Source: a virus
Direction: 5' to 3' (one strand)
IMG/VR virus record: IMGVR_UViG_3300005832_000019
Location: 1-34,331 of that record
DNA: 34,331 bases
Below, in pieces: positions 27,586 through 34,307 of the stretch. The position numbers and the translations under genes were made by a program. The notes beneath the pieces are model-generated. The model was not told the DNA's origin, did not search any database, and saw only the letters and a list, made by a program, of their open reading frames with translations. Numbering within the stretch: position 1 is the stretch's first letter; each line of letters begins with the position of its first letter.

Positions 27586-29096
27586 TATTCATCTTCTTCT
27601 TTTTCTTTTTCTTTTTCTTTTTCTTCTCTATTTAATTCTTCATTTAATTCTTCATTTAAAAAGGGATTTTTTTCTAAATTACTGGCTTTTTCCTTTTCTA
27701 TTTTGTCCAATACTACTTGTGCATCATCTTCAGTTTTAATATCTGGATTTTCTTTCATCAACCAAGTCTTTTTTGATATTAAACCATTTTCATGCATAAT
27801 GATATTATGCTGGTCTTCTTCTTCGATGGTTCTTGGAATTTCCGTTTCAACATAATCAACAAATAATTCCGCTTTATCACTTATTTTTTGTTCATTATGA
27901 TAATTATTAACAATTTTAATTAATTCAAATATTTTTTTCTCAGCGTCTCTATAAAATGGCTTATCTCTATCTACAATTTCCGCTTGTTGTGCATGTTGTA
28001 ATTGCAAGCTCTGTGAACTTGATCTCTCAGCACTTGGTGTGAATTTCTGAGGGTCTATTCCATATTTTATAGATAAATTCATTAATTTTTTTACTATGTT
28101 ATCATCCAATTCTTTTATTTTTGCCTCAGGTGAACGGAAATAAAAATCATTGTTTTTTGCGGTTTCATCGTCCGCAGGTATAGTTATTATCATAGAAGGA
28201 TCAATGATTAATTTTGTGTTTTTTGTGTCCCCCTTAATACAAGGTTGTGAAAAAGCTTGCATCTTTGTCAAATAATTTAGTTCAGTTAATTTTTGGTTAA
28301 TTATTTCATTTGCATTTATCAAATTATCCCCACCCTCAATAAAGTATTCATCAGTGGGATATTCATCTCTAAGCGTAACAAATGGCATAACTCCATACGG
28401 ATTTATATTTTCAGTATTTTCAACTTGTTCTTTTATTTTTAATTCATATTTATTTGTAGTAGAACTTTTTTGAAATACAATAAATTTATTATCTGACCAA
28501 TAGTAATAAATATTTTGCTGATTTGCCCAAGGATCATTAAATGTATTTTTATCATTTCTGTTAAATTGTTTTTCTGTGTTAAAATCAATCGTATTAATAT
28601 AAATTAAAGCATCTATATCAGTAGGATTATCAATTTTTTTGACTACATCGTAAATATTAGGAGTTAAAATATCAAATTCAACTCTTTCATTTCTCCATAC
28701 AACTCGAATTAAAGTGTTTTTACATAATTTTGTATATTTGTTTGCGGTTGCCATTACTAAATTGAATTGGGATTCATTTATAATTTTTTCAAATATTTCC
28801 TCATCAGATTTATTGGCATTGACCAATTTTCGTATGGGTTCTTTTGAATATATAGTTGAAATTTCATCAATAACAATCGATGTTACATTATAAAATTCTT
28901 TTTGTAATTTTAATTGATCTGGTTTTTGGAAAGCATTATTTAATATTTCGTTTAAATATTGAAGCTGTTTGTCTTTATAGTAATCTAATCTTTTCTGCAT
29001 ATCCTTTCTTCTTTTTTTAGAAGATTCACGATCCATTATGGTTATGGCTTGTCTTAATTCAAATTCGTTTTCTGGTGTCTTTTTAAGAAACGGCAT
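27585..29096 (-). CDS. portal protein (SPP1-like)
   Basis: 503 aa (MPFLKKTPENEFELRQAITI at the start). The layout is that of SPP1-type portals: helical N-terminus with YKDKQLQYL, FYNVTSIVIDEISTIYSKEP (about 67-86), a central beta wing (VRVVWRN-like RVVWRNERVEFDILTPNIYD), 'EIINQKLTELNYLTKMQAFS' (stem helix) and a long C-terminal helix with PSAERSSSQSLQLQHAQQAE. It forms the dodecameric DNA gate. The tail of the protein is a Glu/Lys repeat (EELNEELNREEKEKEKEKEE). Driven by late promoter copy 1. Confidence 0.8.
   Translation of the reverse strand: MPFLKKTPENEFELRQAITIMDRESSKKRRKDMQKRLDYYKDKQLQYLNEILNNAFQKPDQLKLQKEFYNVTSIVIDEISTIYSKEPIRKLVNANKSDEEIFEKIINESQFNLVMATANKYTKLCKNTLIRVVWRNERVEFDILTPNIYDVVKKIDNPTDIDALIYINTIDFNTEKQFNRNDKNTFNDPWANQQNIYYYWSDNKFIVFQKSSTTNKYELKIKEQVENTENINPYGVMPFVTLRDEYPTDEYFIEGGDNLINANEIINQKLTELNYLTKMQAFSQPCIKGDTKNTKLIIDPSMIITIPADDETAKNNDFYFRSPEAKIKELDDNIVKKLMNLSIKYGIDPQKFTPSAERSSSQSLQLQHAQQAEIVDRDKPFYRDAEKKIFELIKIVNNYHNEQKISDKAELFVDYVETEIPRTIEEEDQHNIIMHENGLISKKTWLMKENPDIKTEDDAQVVLDKIEKEKASNLEKNPFLNEELNEELNREEKEKEKEKEEDE
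27597..27657. repeat. short tandem repeats in the portal 3' end
   Basis: Four or so copies of a TTTTTC hexamer (27597-27626) and two full copies of the 12-mer ATTTAATTCTTC (27630-27653) sit within the last codons of the portal gene. They encode the KEKEKE and NEELNEEL runs. The units are multiples of three, so copy-number change would alter the length of the tail without breaking the frame. Confidence 0.65.
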
Positions 29097-29115
29097 AATA
29101 AATTCCTTGTTTAGG

Positions 29116-29132
29116 TTTTTATTATATCACTT
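29116..29132 (-). promoter_or_regulatory. late promoter copy 1 (portal-lysis transcript)
   Basis: The minus strand reads AAGTGATATAATAAAAA, identical to copies 2-4. It lies 19 nt upstream of the portal ATG. It is back to back with a plus-strand promoter at 29149-29176. Confidence 0.8.
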
Positions 29133-29148
29133 AATTTATTAGCTTGAT

Positions 29149-29176
29149 TTGATTTTATTTTAGATTGTGCTAAAAT
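29149..29176 (+). promoter_or_regulatory. plus-strand promoter opposing the late genes
   Basis: -35 TTGATT (29149-29154), 16-nt spacer, and -10 TAAAAT (29171-29176) preceded by TGC, making an extended -10. No coding frame follows; the sequence runs into a strong plus-strand terminator about 60 nt later. Confidence 0.6.
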
Positions 29177-29182
29177 ACTTAT

Positions 29183-29246
29183 CGAAATTTTCTTTTAAAT
29201 AGGATATCATCCTAGATTAACCCCTGGAAAAGCCAGGGGTTTTTTT
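29183..29246 (+). ncRNA. predicted small RNA of about 64 nt
   Basis: It is bounded by the promoter at 29149-29176 and the terminator at 29219-29246. It contains no open frame with a ribosome site. An internal hairpin TAGGA-TATCA-TCCTA (29200-29214) precedes the terminator stem. All neighbouring genes are on the minus strand, so the terminator has no other obvious purpose. The ends are estimated from promoter geometry. The target and function are unknown. Confidence 0.5.
29219..29246 (+). terminator. strong plus-strand intrinsic terminator
   Basis: AACCCCTGG and CCAGGGGTT form a 9-bp GC-rich stem around the 5-nt loop AAAAG, followed by TTTTTTT. The minus-strand side has only TTAAT after the stem, so it is directional to the plus strand. 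It lies between the portal promoter and the 67-aa gene at 29268. Confidence 0.85.
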
Positions 29247-29267
29247 ATATTACTTGTTATTTTTAGA

Positions 29268-29471
29268 CTAATTTTCAAAATCTTTTAAATCTAAAAACTC
29301 CTTACAATCAAGACAAAAAACAAACTTTTTTGTGAATATCCAGAACGGTAAATTCCTGATGATAATGTTTTTATGTTTGCACATAGGGGGGAATGTTGCT
29401 GATATTGTATTATTTATTCCGTTATTTTTCAGTATTAAATCGTAATACCTATTAATGCTTACATTTGTCAT
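29268..29471 (-). CDS. 67-aa Cys-containing protein
   Basis: MTNVSINRYYDLILKNNGIN, then FPPMCKHKNIIIRN and FVFCLDCKEFLDLKD. CKH (31-33) and CLDC (54-57) could bind one zinc ion. It overlaps the upstream gene by 4 nt. It is in the gap between the large terminase and portal genes, the last gene before the antisense small-RNA locus. No family recognised. Confidence 0.5.
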   Translation of the reverse strand: MTNVSINRYYDLILKNNGINNTISATFPPMCKHKNIIIRNLPFWIFTKKFVFCLDCKEFLDLKDFEN

Positions 29472-29725
29472 ATTATTATCCTAACATTATTTTTTCTTAC
29501 ATAAGCGGCCAAAGCTTTGCTTGCCTGCACAATATTTCCCGTTTCTTTCAAAAATTCATATAAATCTTTGTGTAGAGCGGTCATATGGATATTGCGATAA
29601 TATTTTTTATTAGCTCGCTTGGCAGCCGATCTTGAATTAAGAACATTACTAAGCTTTGATGCTATGTTTTTTAAAGTTTCTATATCGTTTTCTTTTTCAT
29701 CTGGCCTATAATTTAAAGGTTTCAT
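29468..29725 (-). CDS. 85-aa basic hypothetical protein
   Basis: MKPLNYRPDEKENDIETLKN, a Lys/Arg-rich middle (NSRSAAKRANKKYYRNIHMT, about 31-50), then a helical end (ASKALAAYVRKNNVRIII). It is predicted helical and may bind nucleic acid. It overlaps the gene before it (20 nt) and the gene after it (4 nt), so the three small genes between large terminase and portal act as one translation chain. Unknown. Confidence 0.5.
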   Translation of the reverse strand: MKPLNYRPDEKENDIETLKNIASKLSNVLNSRSAAKRANKKYYRNIHMTALHKDLYEFLKETGNIVQASKALAAYVRKNNVRIII

Positions 29726-29960
29726 TTTTTTTTATTATTTCAGCAATTCTACTCAAACGAATAATGGCTTCATTTATAGTAATACCATTTTCACAAGCAG
29801 CCTTATGTAATATTCCAATGCCTCTCATTATTAAAACTTCCATTTCATTATCCGATAAATCCAAAACATTACAGCCAAAATAATACATCTCTTTTCTTAA
29901 ATATCTTATTTTCTTTACTTTTTTATATTCAATATACCAATCAATTATTTTTTTTATCAT
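29706..29960 (-). CDS. 84-aa helical hypothetical protein
   Basis: MIKKIIDWYIEYKKVKKIRY is a basic amphipathic helix. It is followed by 'VLDLSDNEMEVLIMRGIGIL' and ITINEAIIRLSRIAEIIKKN, two more helices. It starts 22 nt after the large terminase stop. The small helical bundle has no recognised motif. Confidence 0.5.
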   Translation of the reverse strand: MIKKIIDWYIEYKKVKKIRYLRKEMYYFGCNVLDLSDNEMEVLIMRGIGILHKAACENGITINEAIIRLSRIAEIIKKNETFKL

Positions 29961-29982
29961 ACTAATATCTTATAATATATAT

Positions 29983-31392
29983 CTATTCTTGTCTAAATAC
30001 ATTTAAATTTCGGCGTACTTTATTCGCAATATAATATCGCAACATATCACAAAAGTGATCATTAATACCGTCTTTGATTGGTTGACTAGTTTCTTCATCC
30101 CTAACGTAATTCTCAACCCTCTGAGCGGGTAAATCACCATCTTTATTTAACAGAATAGAATCATTAAAATAAAATCTCACTTCTTTTTTTGCATTCATAA
30201 AATAACTATTTAAGATTTCACAGCTCTCTTCAACACCAAGGCTTTTAATGTATGTAAAATTAATGTTATATTCATTTTGTATTATTTTTAAAAGAGATAT
30301 GCCTATCTTAGTTGCTTGGCTCCTGCCTCTAGCGGCTGGATCGCAATAATAATTATCTATGTTATAACCTTTGGTTAAAATATATTTCATTACGCTGGGA
30401 TATCCAGCCCCTGACAATTCAATTGCGTCAATTAAATAATGCTCTTCTTTGATTTTTGATTTATTCAATTTATCAATAATTTTTCTTGATTGAAAAAAAC
30501 CAATGCAAGTTGTCACTACACCCCAGTCAACAGATACATCAACAGGTAAATTGTCATCATATAATCCCGTTTTAACATGTAAAGAACGGTCAAAATTATC
30601 CAAAATCATCTTTTCTGATCCCTGATATTGACCATATAGTCTCATTTTTGCTTTTCTTGGTGATAATGTATTTAATAATTCCTCTATTTCATCCTTTGCG
30701 ATAAAAGGATTATCAGCCATCCCCCAATTATAAATAGCTATTTTAGAGCTTTTGTTGTTAAATATTCTTTTATAACTCCAAGTAAGTCCTCGTAAAGGCG
30801 TAAAAGTCATTATTATTTGCGCTTTATAGTCGATCGTTCTCATATAAACCTCATCGTATATTTCTTCCGGCGGCTCCTCGTCTATCCAAGCAGCAATTAG
30901 TTTTGCTGATTGAAGTTTTCTTTCCCCTTGTTCATACGATTTGAATTCAAGATTTATTTTTGCTCCATATTTATTTTTTATTTCAATACTTTTTATTATA
31001 TTTCTTCTTAAATAATCAATATGGATGATATTTTCTGATTTAAGATATTCTAAAATTTTTTCTTGCGTGCCAGTTTTTTGTAGATCAAAAGATTCCGATA
31101 AAACCCAAGCATTACCGCCAGTTTTATGGTTCATAATAATTTGAAGAAATTTTACTGCACCGGCCTCTGTTTTTCCCGCTCTATTTGCACATATAGCAGC
31201 AACAACTTTAGACTTATCTAGTATAAATTTTTCTTGCTTTGCTTTAGAATCTATTTGCGGTAAATCATAACCATAAAAAGTTGGTTCTTTAGCAATTTTT
31301 TCAATTGGAATAAAACGTTTGCGGAGTAATCTTATTTCATATAATTTTTTATAACGTCTAACTATTTCCTCAGCTTTTTCATATTCATTCAT
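29983..31392 (-). CDS. terL: terminase large subunit
   Basis: 469 aa with both activities visible. The ATPase has a Walker A variant CANRAGKTEAG (68-78, Lys74), Walker B LIAAWIDEE (165-173, Asp171 and Glu172) and the coupling motif IIMTFTP (193-199). The RNase H-like nuclease has VSVDWG (286-291, Asp289), YYCDPAARG (348-356, Asp351) and GINDHFCDMLRYY (442-454, Asp445/Asp449). It drives DNA packaging into the capsid through the portal and cuts the concatemer. The 8-nt overlap with the small subunit gene indicates coupling. Confidence 0.92.
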   Translation of the reverse strand: MNEYEKAEEIVRRYKKLYEIRLLRKRFIPIEKIAKEPTFYGYDLPQIDSKAKQEKFILDKSKVVAAICANRAGKTEAGAVKFLQIIMNHKTGGNAWVLSESFDLQKTGTQEKILEYLKSENIIHIDYLRRNIIKSIEIKNKYGAKINLEFKSYEQGERKLQSAKLIAAWIDEEPPEEIYDEVYMRTIDYKAQIIMTFTPLRGLTWSYKRIFNNKSSKIAIYNWGMADNPFIAKDEIEELLNTLSPRKAKMRLYGQYQGSEKMILDNFDRSLHVKTGLYDDNLPVDVSVDWGVVTTCIGFFQSRKIIDKLNKSKIKEEHYLIDAIELSGAGYPSVMKYILTKGYNIDNYYCDPAARGRSQATKIGISLLKIIQNEYNINFTYIKSLGVEESCEILNSYFMNAKKEVRFYFNDSILLNKDGDLPAQRVENYVRDEETSQPIKDGINDHFCDMLRYYIANKVRRNLNVFRQE

Positions 31393-31870
31393 TTAATGAT
31401 TTCAAGTTTAATCCTTCTTTTTCACAAAACCTTTCTATTGTTAATCCTTGTAATTCAGCTTGTGCTCGTATTTCTTCAAGTAATTTTTCTTTTGGACTTA
31501 ATTCTTCTTGTTTGACTTCTAATTGTTTTGTATCTTTCCACCCGTGATTATTTTTTAAACAAAAAATAGACATTGTAGTATTAATTTTATTCATTATAGA
31601 ATATTTTACAATTTTAGCCTCTTGAATCTCTTTTGCTCTTTTTAAAAGATCGCTAAACGAATCAAATTTATTAGCGAGATCACTCGTTAACTCTTTAGAA
31701 AAACCATTTTTAGTAAGGAATTCTATCATAAAGATATTTACACTTATTAAATTACCATCATCATTTATTTTAGGCGGTAAATTTAGCCAATCAATTAAAT
31801 CATTGCCTAATTTAAGCGCTTTTTTCTCTGTCCATTTTTCAGCGTTTTTATTTCCGATTTTACCACCCAC
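31385..31870 (-). CDS. terS: terminase small subunit
   Basis: 161 aa: MGGKIGNKNAEKWTEKKALK, a helical DNA-binding half, a middle helix (KELTSDLANKFDSFSDLLKR), and TMSIFCLKNNHGWKDTKQLE (about 100-119), the 'mfwLKn..gWkdk' box of many small terminases. A C-terminal coiled coil follows (SPKEKLLEEIRAQAELQGLT). It recognises the packaging site and loads the large subunit. The pac or cos site is not evident by eye. Overlaps the large subunit gene. Confidence 0.8.
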   Translation of the reverse strand: MGGKIGNKNAEKWTEKKALKLGNDLIDWLNLPPKINDDGNLISVNIFMIEFLTKNGFSKELTSDLANKFDSFSDLLKRAKEIQEAKIVKYSIMNKINTTMSIFCLKNNHGWKDTKQLEVKQEELSPKEKLLEEIRAQAELQGLTIERFCEKEGLNLKSLNE

Positions 31871-32045
31871 TTAAACCCTCATCTTTTTTATTTTTTATTT
31901 TATCATTAACATTAATTCCCTTTAATTTCATAATATCCCGAATAATACAAGTAGTTTCAGGAATAACTACTTTTTTTTCACGTTCAAAAGCCATTGCGAT
32001 ATCAAGGCGTTCATAGAGTATTTTTTCTAGTTTTTTATCTCGCAT
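31860..32045 (-). CDS. 61-aa hypothetical protein before terminase
   Basis: Start taken at the ATG at 32045 (MRDKKLEKILYERLDIAMAF); an in-frame TTG 15 nt earlier is possible. It is helical and charged, with VVIPETTCIIRDIMKLKGIN in the middle. It overlaps the small terminase start by 11 nt and begins within the HNH gene's last codons. It may be a co-regulated small protein of the packaging cluster. Unknown. Confidence 0.5.
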   Translation of the reverse strand: MRDKKLEKILYERLDIAMAFEREKKVVIPETTCIIRDIMKLKGINVNDKIKNKKDEGLSGW

Positions 32046-32376
32046 TAATATTTCTTTCAATATTTTTCAGCATATTCATAGAGCCAACATTAAATTTCTC
32101 CTCATCTTTAAATTTTTGACTTGCATTTCCGTAATCTCTCAATCTAGTGCGATGTATATTTGCGTGGCAATTATGGCACAAAACAAGGATATTTGAAGGA
32201 TCCATAATCATTTCAAAATTATAAATTTTTTTAATCGGCACAATATGATGGCAAACCAACTCTCTTCCTTTATTATGCTGCTCTTTGCATATTTCGCATG
32301 TTAATTTTTTCTCTATTTTATGCTGTATGGCGAATTTTATATATCTACTATAAATTTTATATTTATTTTCAGACAT
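32035..32376 (-). CDS. HNH endonuclease
   Basis: 113 aa. Zinc ligands CEIC (27-30) and CHNC (67-70) frame the ββα-metal core with VCHHIVP (41-47, catalytic His44) and N62 in the DPSNILVLC strand, then HANIH (71-75). This is the compact phage HNH that often sits beside the terminase and helps cut DNA at packaging. It is upstream of the terminase pair here, which fits that role. A free-standing homing function cannot be excluded. Metal and catalytic residues are intact. Confidence 0.85.
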   Translation of the reverse strand: MSENKYKIYSRYIKFAIQHKIEKKLTCEICKEQHNKGRELVCHHIVPIKKIYNFEMIMDPSNILVLCHNCHANIHRTRLRDYGNASQKFKDEEKFNVGSMNMLKNIERNINAR

Positions 32377-32411
32377 TCTTATTTTTTTTATTATTGAATT
32401 TTTTAAAAAAT

Positions 32412-32603
32412 TTAAATATTGTTTTTATCACTAACTTTGTTTTTTTTCTTATACAGAATCGAATAACATAAAACATAATCTTCTTTTGTTGTTTGATTTA
32501 TTGTTAGTATTTGCGATTCGTCTATTTTATTATCAACAATCCAATTATTGACCTCATTTTCTAATTGCCCGACGTCTTCATTTTGAAATGTTTTTAATCT
32601 CAT
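32412..32603 (-). CDS. 63-aa hypothetical protein
   Basis: MRLKTFQNEDVGQLENEVNN, then WIVDNKIDESQILTINQTTK and DYVLCYSILYKKK. The layout (short strand, helix with 'E..vN.Wl', strand, strand ending 'y.v.i.Y') is that of small phage proteins often named sporulation Cys-rich or DUF2758-like; I cannot confirm the family. It overlaps the GroES-like gene by 4 nt. Confidence 0.5.
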   Translation of the reverse strand: MRLKTFQNEDVGQLENEVNNWIVDNKIDESQILTINQTTKEDYVLCYSILYKKKNKVSDKNNI

Positions 32604-32902
32604 TGATTTTCTCCTTTCTTAATATACATTTTAATATCAGTATAATGTACCGAAAAATATTTAGGTTCTTTATAATCCGGAACCGGCCAAGTCGGAAACG
32701 TTGTTTTTATCAAATATACTTGATCCCCTACTTGAAAATCGTCCGGCACATTTTTGCCAATAGCCTTAATATAATATCGCTCTTTTTCCTTTTTTATTTC
32801 TTTTTTTGTATCATTAAGTAGAATTAAATTACTTTTTTTTATTTTTTCTACTTTTATTTCAATTAAAACTTGTCCAGTCGTTGGAATTAATTGCATTTTC
32901 AT
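32600..32902 (-). CDS. GroES-like (Cpn10 fold) co-chaperonin homologue
   Basis: 100 aa. MKMQLIPTTGQVLIEIKVEK is followed by the mobile-loop region IKKSNLILLNDTKKE (21-35), then YYIKAIGKNVPDDFQVGDQVY (43-63), the 'v.AvG.......vGD.V' box of GroES. It ends TDIKMYI, like the GroES 'e.dILa'. It lacks a clear IVL mobile-loop tripeptide but has 'NLIL' there. A phage co-chaperonin such as T4 Gp31 helps the host GroEL fold the capsid protein. The insert at about 66-80 (TTFPTWPVPDYKEP) is unusual. Confidence 0.6.
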   Translation of the reverse strand: MKMQLIPTTGQVLIEIKVEKIKKSNLILLNDTKKEIKKEKERYYIKAIGKNVPDDFQVGDQVYLIKTTFPTWPVPDYKEPKYFSVHYTDIKMYIKKGENQ

Positions 32903-33281
32903 TTTTCTCCATTTCGTCTGATATTTCTAAGATTTTATTCATAAATAATTTATAGTCTATATTTAATTCTAAACAAACCTCTTTAATTAAATACCTTTTA
33001 TAATCTACTCTTTTTAAATACAATGAATTCATATTCTTTTCCCAAGAATAACTTTCACTTTCACCTTCGCAATTATTATCGTTTGAATTATGGGTAATAT
33101 GTTCTATTACACCCGTTGCAATAATATTTGTCACATTATTTTTTTTATACCGCATCTGCCTTGTTATTCTTGGAATCGAATATTTTTCATCATAACAATA
33201 TCTTTGCGCTGATTTTATCCAAAATATTTCATTGCAATCATTACAATTATTTTTACTGCAGAACTCTTTCTTTTTACCCAT
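32859..33281 (-). CDS. 140-aa Cys-rich hypothetical protein
   Basis: The N-terminus MGKKKEFCSKNNCNDCNEIF (Cys 8, 13 and 16) plus RYCYDEK (Cys29) suggests a zinc knuckle. The C-terminal half is helical (LIKEVCLELNIDYKLFMNKI). It is divergent from the plus-strand gene at 33328, so the AT-rich 47-nt gap between them holds promoters for both. It overlaps the GroES-like gene by 44 nt. Unknown. Confidence 0.5.
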   Translation of the reverse strand: MGKKKEFCSKNNCNDCNEIFWIKSAQRYCYDEKYSIPRITRQMRYKKNNVTNIIATGVIEHITHNSNDNNCEGESESYSWEKNMNSLYLKRVDYKRYLIKEVCLELNIDYKLFMNKILEISDEMEKNENAINSNDWTSFN

Positions 33282-33285
33282 TTTT

Positions 33286-33327
33286 AATATAATATATATT
33301 ATATACCATTATTTCAAAGGTGAAAAT
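33286..33327. promoter_or_regulatory. divergent AT-rich control region
   Basis: AATATAATATATATTATATA contains overlapping -10-like boxes on both strands (plus TATAAT near 33290; minus TATAAT as 33298-33303). It separates the leftward 140-aa gene from the rightward 137-aa gene. AAAGGTG at 33317-33322 is the ribosome site of the latter. No clear -35 box was found. Confidence 0.4.
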
Positions 33328-33741
33328 ATGCATAATAAAATTAAATTATCTAAACTCGCAAATGCTTTTGGATTAGAAAATTTTTTAAATAACAAAGATA
33401 TACCTATTGCAACAAGTTTTAAACTTTTGAGTTTGACAAAGAAAATAAAATCACTCAAAAAAGATTTTGAAGAAAAAATGGAAGAATTATTTTCTAAATA
33501 TGGAATTACGGATAACGGACAAACGAAAATTATAGAGCCAACTGAAGAGAATGCACATAAATTTAATAAAGAAATAAAAGAATTAGAAACAAATCGTCTG
33601 AATTTTTTAAATGAAAGAGCCGAATTATTAAATGTTGAAATAGAAATTCCTATAACAAAAATATTACAAACAGAATTAAAAAATATAAAGATCGCGCCCA
33701 ATGATTTATCTATCGTATCAGAATTCATCGATTTTGAATAA
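33328..33741 (+). CDS. 137-aa coiled-coil phage protein, DUF1617-like
   Basis: Start at the ATG at 33328 with AAAGGTG upstream, although the frame is open further left. MHNKIKLSKLANAFGLENFL, then the long helix SLTKKIKSLKKDFEEKMEEL (about 36-55), YGITDNGQTKIIEP, and LETNRLNFLNERAELLNVEI. The pattern 'helix - YG..d..G - helix - EVEI' resembles DUF1617 phage proteins of unknown function. It is an isolated rightward gene: divergent from the 140-aa gene and convergent with the RusA gene (17-nt overlap). Confidence 0.6.
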   Translation: MHNKIKLSKLANAFGLENFLNNKDIPIATSFKLLSLTKKIKSLKKDFEEKMEELFSKYGITDNGQTKIIEPTEENAHKFNKEIKELETNRLNFLNERAELLNVEIEIPITKILQTELKNIKIAPNDLSIVSEFIDFE

Positions 33742-34090
33742 TCTCAATTTCAACGCCTTCATTTTTTGAATTAATAACGCAATCCTCAAACGCCCTTATT
33801 TGCCCCTGTCCGTCGTTTTTTATGGCTTTCGCAAGAACTAACCCATCTAATATAAATTTCTTTGCAAATGAGGCATTATCTAAGTCAATGCGTCGATCCT
33901 TTAAATGCCATCTAAATATTATTTTTAATGGTTTGTCACTTTTTTGGATTTCTTTTGCGTAGTTCCTTGTTGAGTAAAAAGCTGCTAGAGTTTCTTCTCT
34001 TTTGATATTTGCCGCGAGATATCTATTTGTTCGCTCTGCTTTGATATATTCGTTTAACGTTGTAAATTTATGATTTATAAATATTTTCAT
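33725..34090 (-). CDS. rusA: RusA-type Holliday junction resolvase
   Basis: 121 aa. The RusA core is clear: RRIDLDNASFAKKFILDGL (66-84) with the acidic residues Asp69 and Asp71, Lys78 and Asp82, then KAIKNDGQGQI (88-98, Asp93). It resolves four-way DNA junctions in replication and recombination, and can clear branches before packaging. The family is about 120 aa, so the protein is full-length. Its ATG overlaps the stop of the 28-aa membrane peptide. Convergent overlap of 17 nt with the plus-strand gene. Confidence 0.85.
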   Translation of the reverse strand: MKIFINHKFTTLNEYIKAERTNRYLAANIKREETLAAFYSTRNYAKEIQKSDKPLKIIFRWHLKDRRIDLDNASFAKKFILDGLVLAKAIKNDGQGQIRAFEDCVINSKNEGVEIEIIQNR

Positions 34091-34173
34091 TTTCTACTTA
34101 AATATTTTTGTACTATCAAACATAAACAATAAACAAAAAACCAAATTAAAAAAGTTATTAATATTCTGGCCAT
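34087..34173 (-). CDS. 28-aa single-pass membrane peptide
   Basis: MARILITFLIWFFVYCLCLI followed by VQKYLSRK: one hydrophobic helix with a basic C-terminus. Its TGA overlaps the RusA ATG by 4 nt and its ATG lies within the 3' end of the 49-aa zinc-ribbon gene, so translation may be coupled on both sides. The tight packing supports it, but its size leaves doubt. Unknown role. Confidence 0.4.
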   Translation of the reverse strand: MARILITFLIWFFVYCLCLIVQKYLSRK

Positions 34174-34307
34174 CTATCCACCTCAAACTCGTTTTCTTCG
34201 CCAAGTGATTTTTTGCATTCTTTGCAGTAGAAGAAAACTTTATTCTGCCCGTTTTTATTTTTTACAGCTACAGGCTCCGGATTTATGTTTCCGCATTCGC
34301 ATTTCAT
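34158..34307 (-). CDS. 49-aa zinc-ribbon protein
   Basis: MKCECGNINPEPVAVKNKNG, then KVFFYCKECKKSLGEENEFE and VDRWPEY. CEC (3-5) and CKEC (29-32) form a compact zinc ribbon. AGAGG precedes the ATG at the right distance. It is the outermost gene at the right end, so its cluster probably continues leftward-transcribed beyond the window. No specific function. Confidence 0.6.
   Translation of the reverse strand: MKCECGNINPEPVAVKNKNGQNKVFFYCKECKKSLGEENEFEVDRWPEY

Noticed and set aside
27574-27855. 93-aa plus-strand frame, and the TTTTTC repeats as a possible CRISPR array
   Set aside because: The frame is a Ser/Phe shadow of the portal's Lys/Glu tail. The repeats are short tandem codons with no spacers.
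33309-33728. 139-aa minus-strand frame
   Set aside because: Exact shadow of the plus-strand coiled-coil gene; the plus frame has a ribosome site and sensible protein composition.
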